In this document: positions 6,244 to 6,683 of the stretch, in pieces
Numbering within the stretch: position 1 is the stretch's first letter
Layout: each line of letters begins with the position of its first letter
Assembly: GCA_026389635.1 (NCBI GenBank)
Contig: JAPLHM010000267.1
Coordinates: 1 to 6,683 of the forward strand
DNA from: Chloroflexota bacterium
GTDB taxonomy: Bacteria; Chloroflexota; Dehalococcoidia; GIF9; UBA5629
Direction of reading: 5' to 3'
Length of the DNA stretch: 6,683 bases
Position numbers and translations under genes: made by a program
The notes under the pieces: model-generated
Told to the model about the DNA's origin: nothing
Databases searched by the model: none
What the model saw: only the letters and a program-made list of their open reading frames with translations

Positions 6244-6683
6244 ATGGAAGCAGCACGAGAAATTTTCTGGCATATCCCATTATTAGTACAGATCGGACTG
6301 TACCTTGCGGCAGTCGCCGCCATCCTGCTGATCGGCTACTCGGTGTACAGGCGCTACCAGATGTGGACGCTGGGCAAGCCTGACAAACGTTTCGACAAAC
6401 CGGGCAAGCGCATCGGCGAGTTCATCAAATTGAGTATCCTGGATGGTGCATTTCACATAAGGTTCCTGAGAGAGCCCTATCCCGGTATCATGCACTTCCT
6501 GATCTTCGTGGGCTGCATACTTCTCTTCATCGGCGCCGGCCTGGACTTCCTGAACCATTACGTTTTCGAGCCTTTTCACGCCGCCTTCATTCACGGTCCG
6601 GTATACATTTACCTGGGCGGCGTGTGGAACATAGCAGGGGTCATGGTGCTGATCGGCCTGCTGATGGCCTTTATACGGCGCTA
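6244..6683 (+). CDS. N-terminal part of a NarI/heterodisulfide-reductase-related membrane protein
   Basis: The gene runs off the right edge; 146 complete codons are visible. The peptide starts MEAAREIFWHIPLLVQ and has three membrane helices in view, at about 12-35, 82-101 and 122-143. A basic loop (36-60) lies between the first two. The block REPYPGIMHFLIFVGCILLF (77-96) and the layout are like the cytochrome-b-type N-terminal domain of large proteins annotated as heterodisulfide-reductase-related Fe-S oxidoreductases. In those, the membrane part (NarI/DsrM-like) is followed by a 4Fe-4S ferredoxin domain and CCG repeats. Visible histidines H10, H71, H84, H105, H112 and H117 include possible heme ligands; H84, within a helix, is the best. 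The protein would pass electrons between the quinone pool and an Fe-S domain. The downstream domains lie outside the window, so the fusion is an expectation and not something seen. Confidence 0.65.
   Translation, partial: MEAAREIFWHIPLLVQIGLYLAAVAAILLIGYSVYRRYQMWTLGKPDKRFDKPGKRIGEFIKLSILDGAFHIRFLREPYPGIMHFLIFVGCILLFIGAGLDFLNHYVFEPFHAAFIHGPVYIYLGGVWNIAGVMVLIGLLMAFIRR

Overview
The window looks like a piece of a bacterial chromosome carrying mostly housekeeping genes. My best guess is Chloroflexota, class Dehalococcoidia. The reasons are the order recA-recX-rny-ymdB-PHP phosphoesterase, the nearby FmdB-type zinc ribbon and DUF1461/Lit membrane protein, a base composition in the mid-50s %GC by eye, several TTG starts, and a NarI/Hdr-type membrane redox gene at the right edge. 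The taxonomic call is inference and rests on no search.

Left part (1-1143). The first 69 bases are the start of dnaE on the minus strand, reading out of the window. Its short AT-rich upstream region carries a good extended -10 element. Divergent from it is a 238-residue membrane protein of the DUF1461/TIGR01906 family, whose characterised members are Lit, the lipoprotein intramolecular transacylase. It converges on a small FmdB-family zinc-ribbon gene, with a perfect 8-bp hairpin at the junction.

Centre (1144-2834). A divergent promoter region separates fmdB from recA. It holds an extended -10 and, overlapping it, a short palindrome that may be an SOS operator. recA is followed by recX, which starts on a TTG inside the end of recA, so the recombinase and its modulator are probably co-transcribed and translationally coupled.

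Right-centre (2835-6104). A new promoter with a consensus -10 drives rny (RNase Y), a YmdB-type phosphodiesterase and a PHP phosphoesterase of the RNase AM/YciV type. The genes are 18 bp apart and then overlap by 4 bp. Together they look like an RNA-turnover operon: a membrane-anchored endonuclease, a cyclic-nucleotide phosphodiesterase, and an enzyme acting on 5' ends or 3',5'-bisphosphates.

Right edge (6105-6683). A further promoter precedes the N-terminal 146 codons of a polytopic membrane protein. It resembles the cytochrome-b-like front part of heterodisulfide-reductase-related Fe-S oxidoreductases.

I see no mobile element, CRISPR array, tRNA, rRNA or phage signature, and no gene-free stretch over 300 bases. 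I found no clearly new system. The most useful leads are the Lit homologue with its conserved histidine pair, the candidate recA operator, and the RNA-decay operon.
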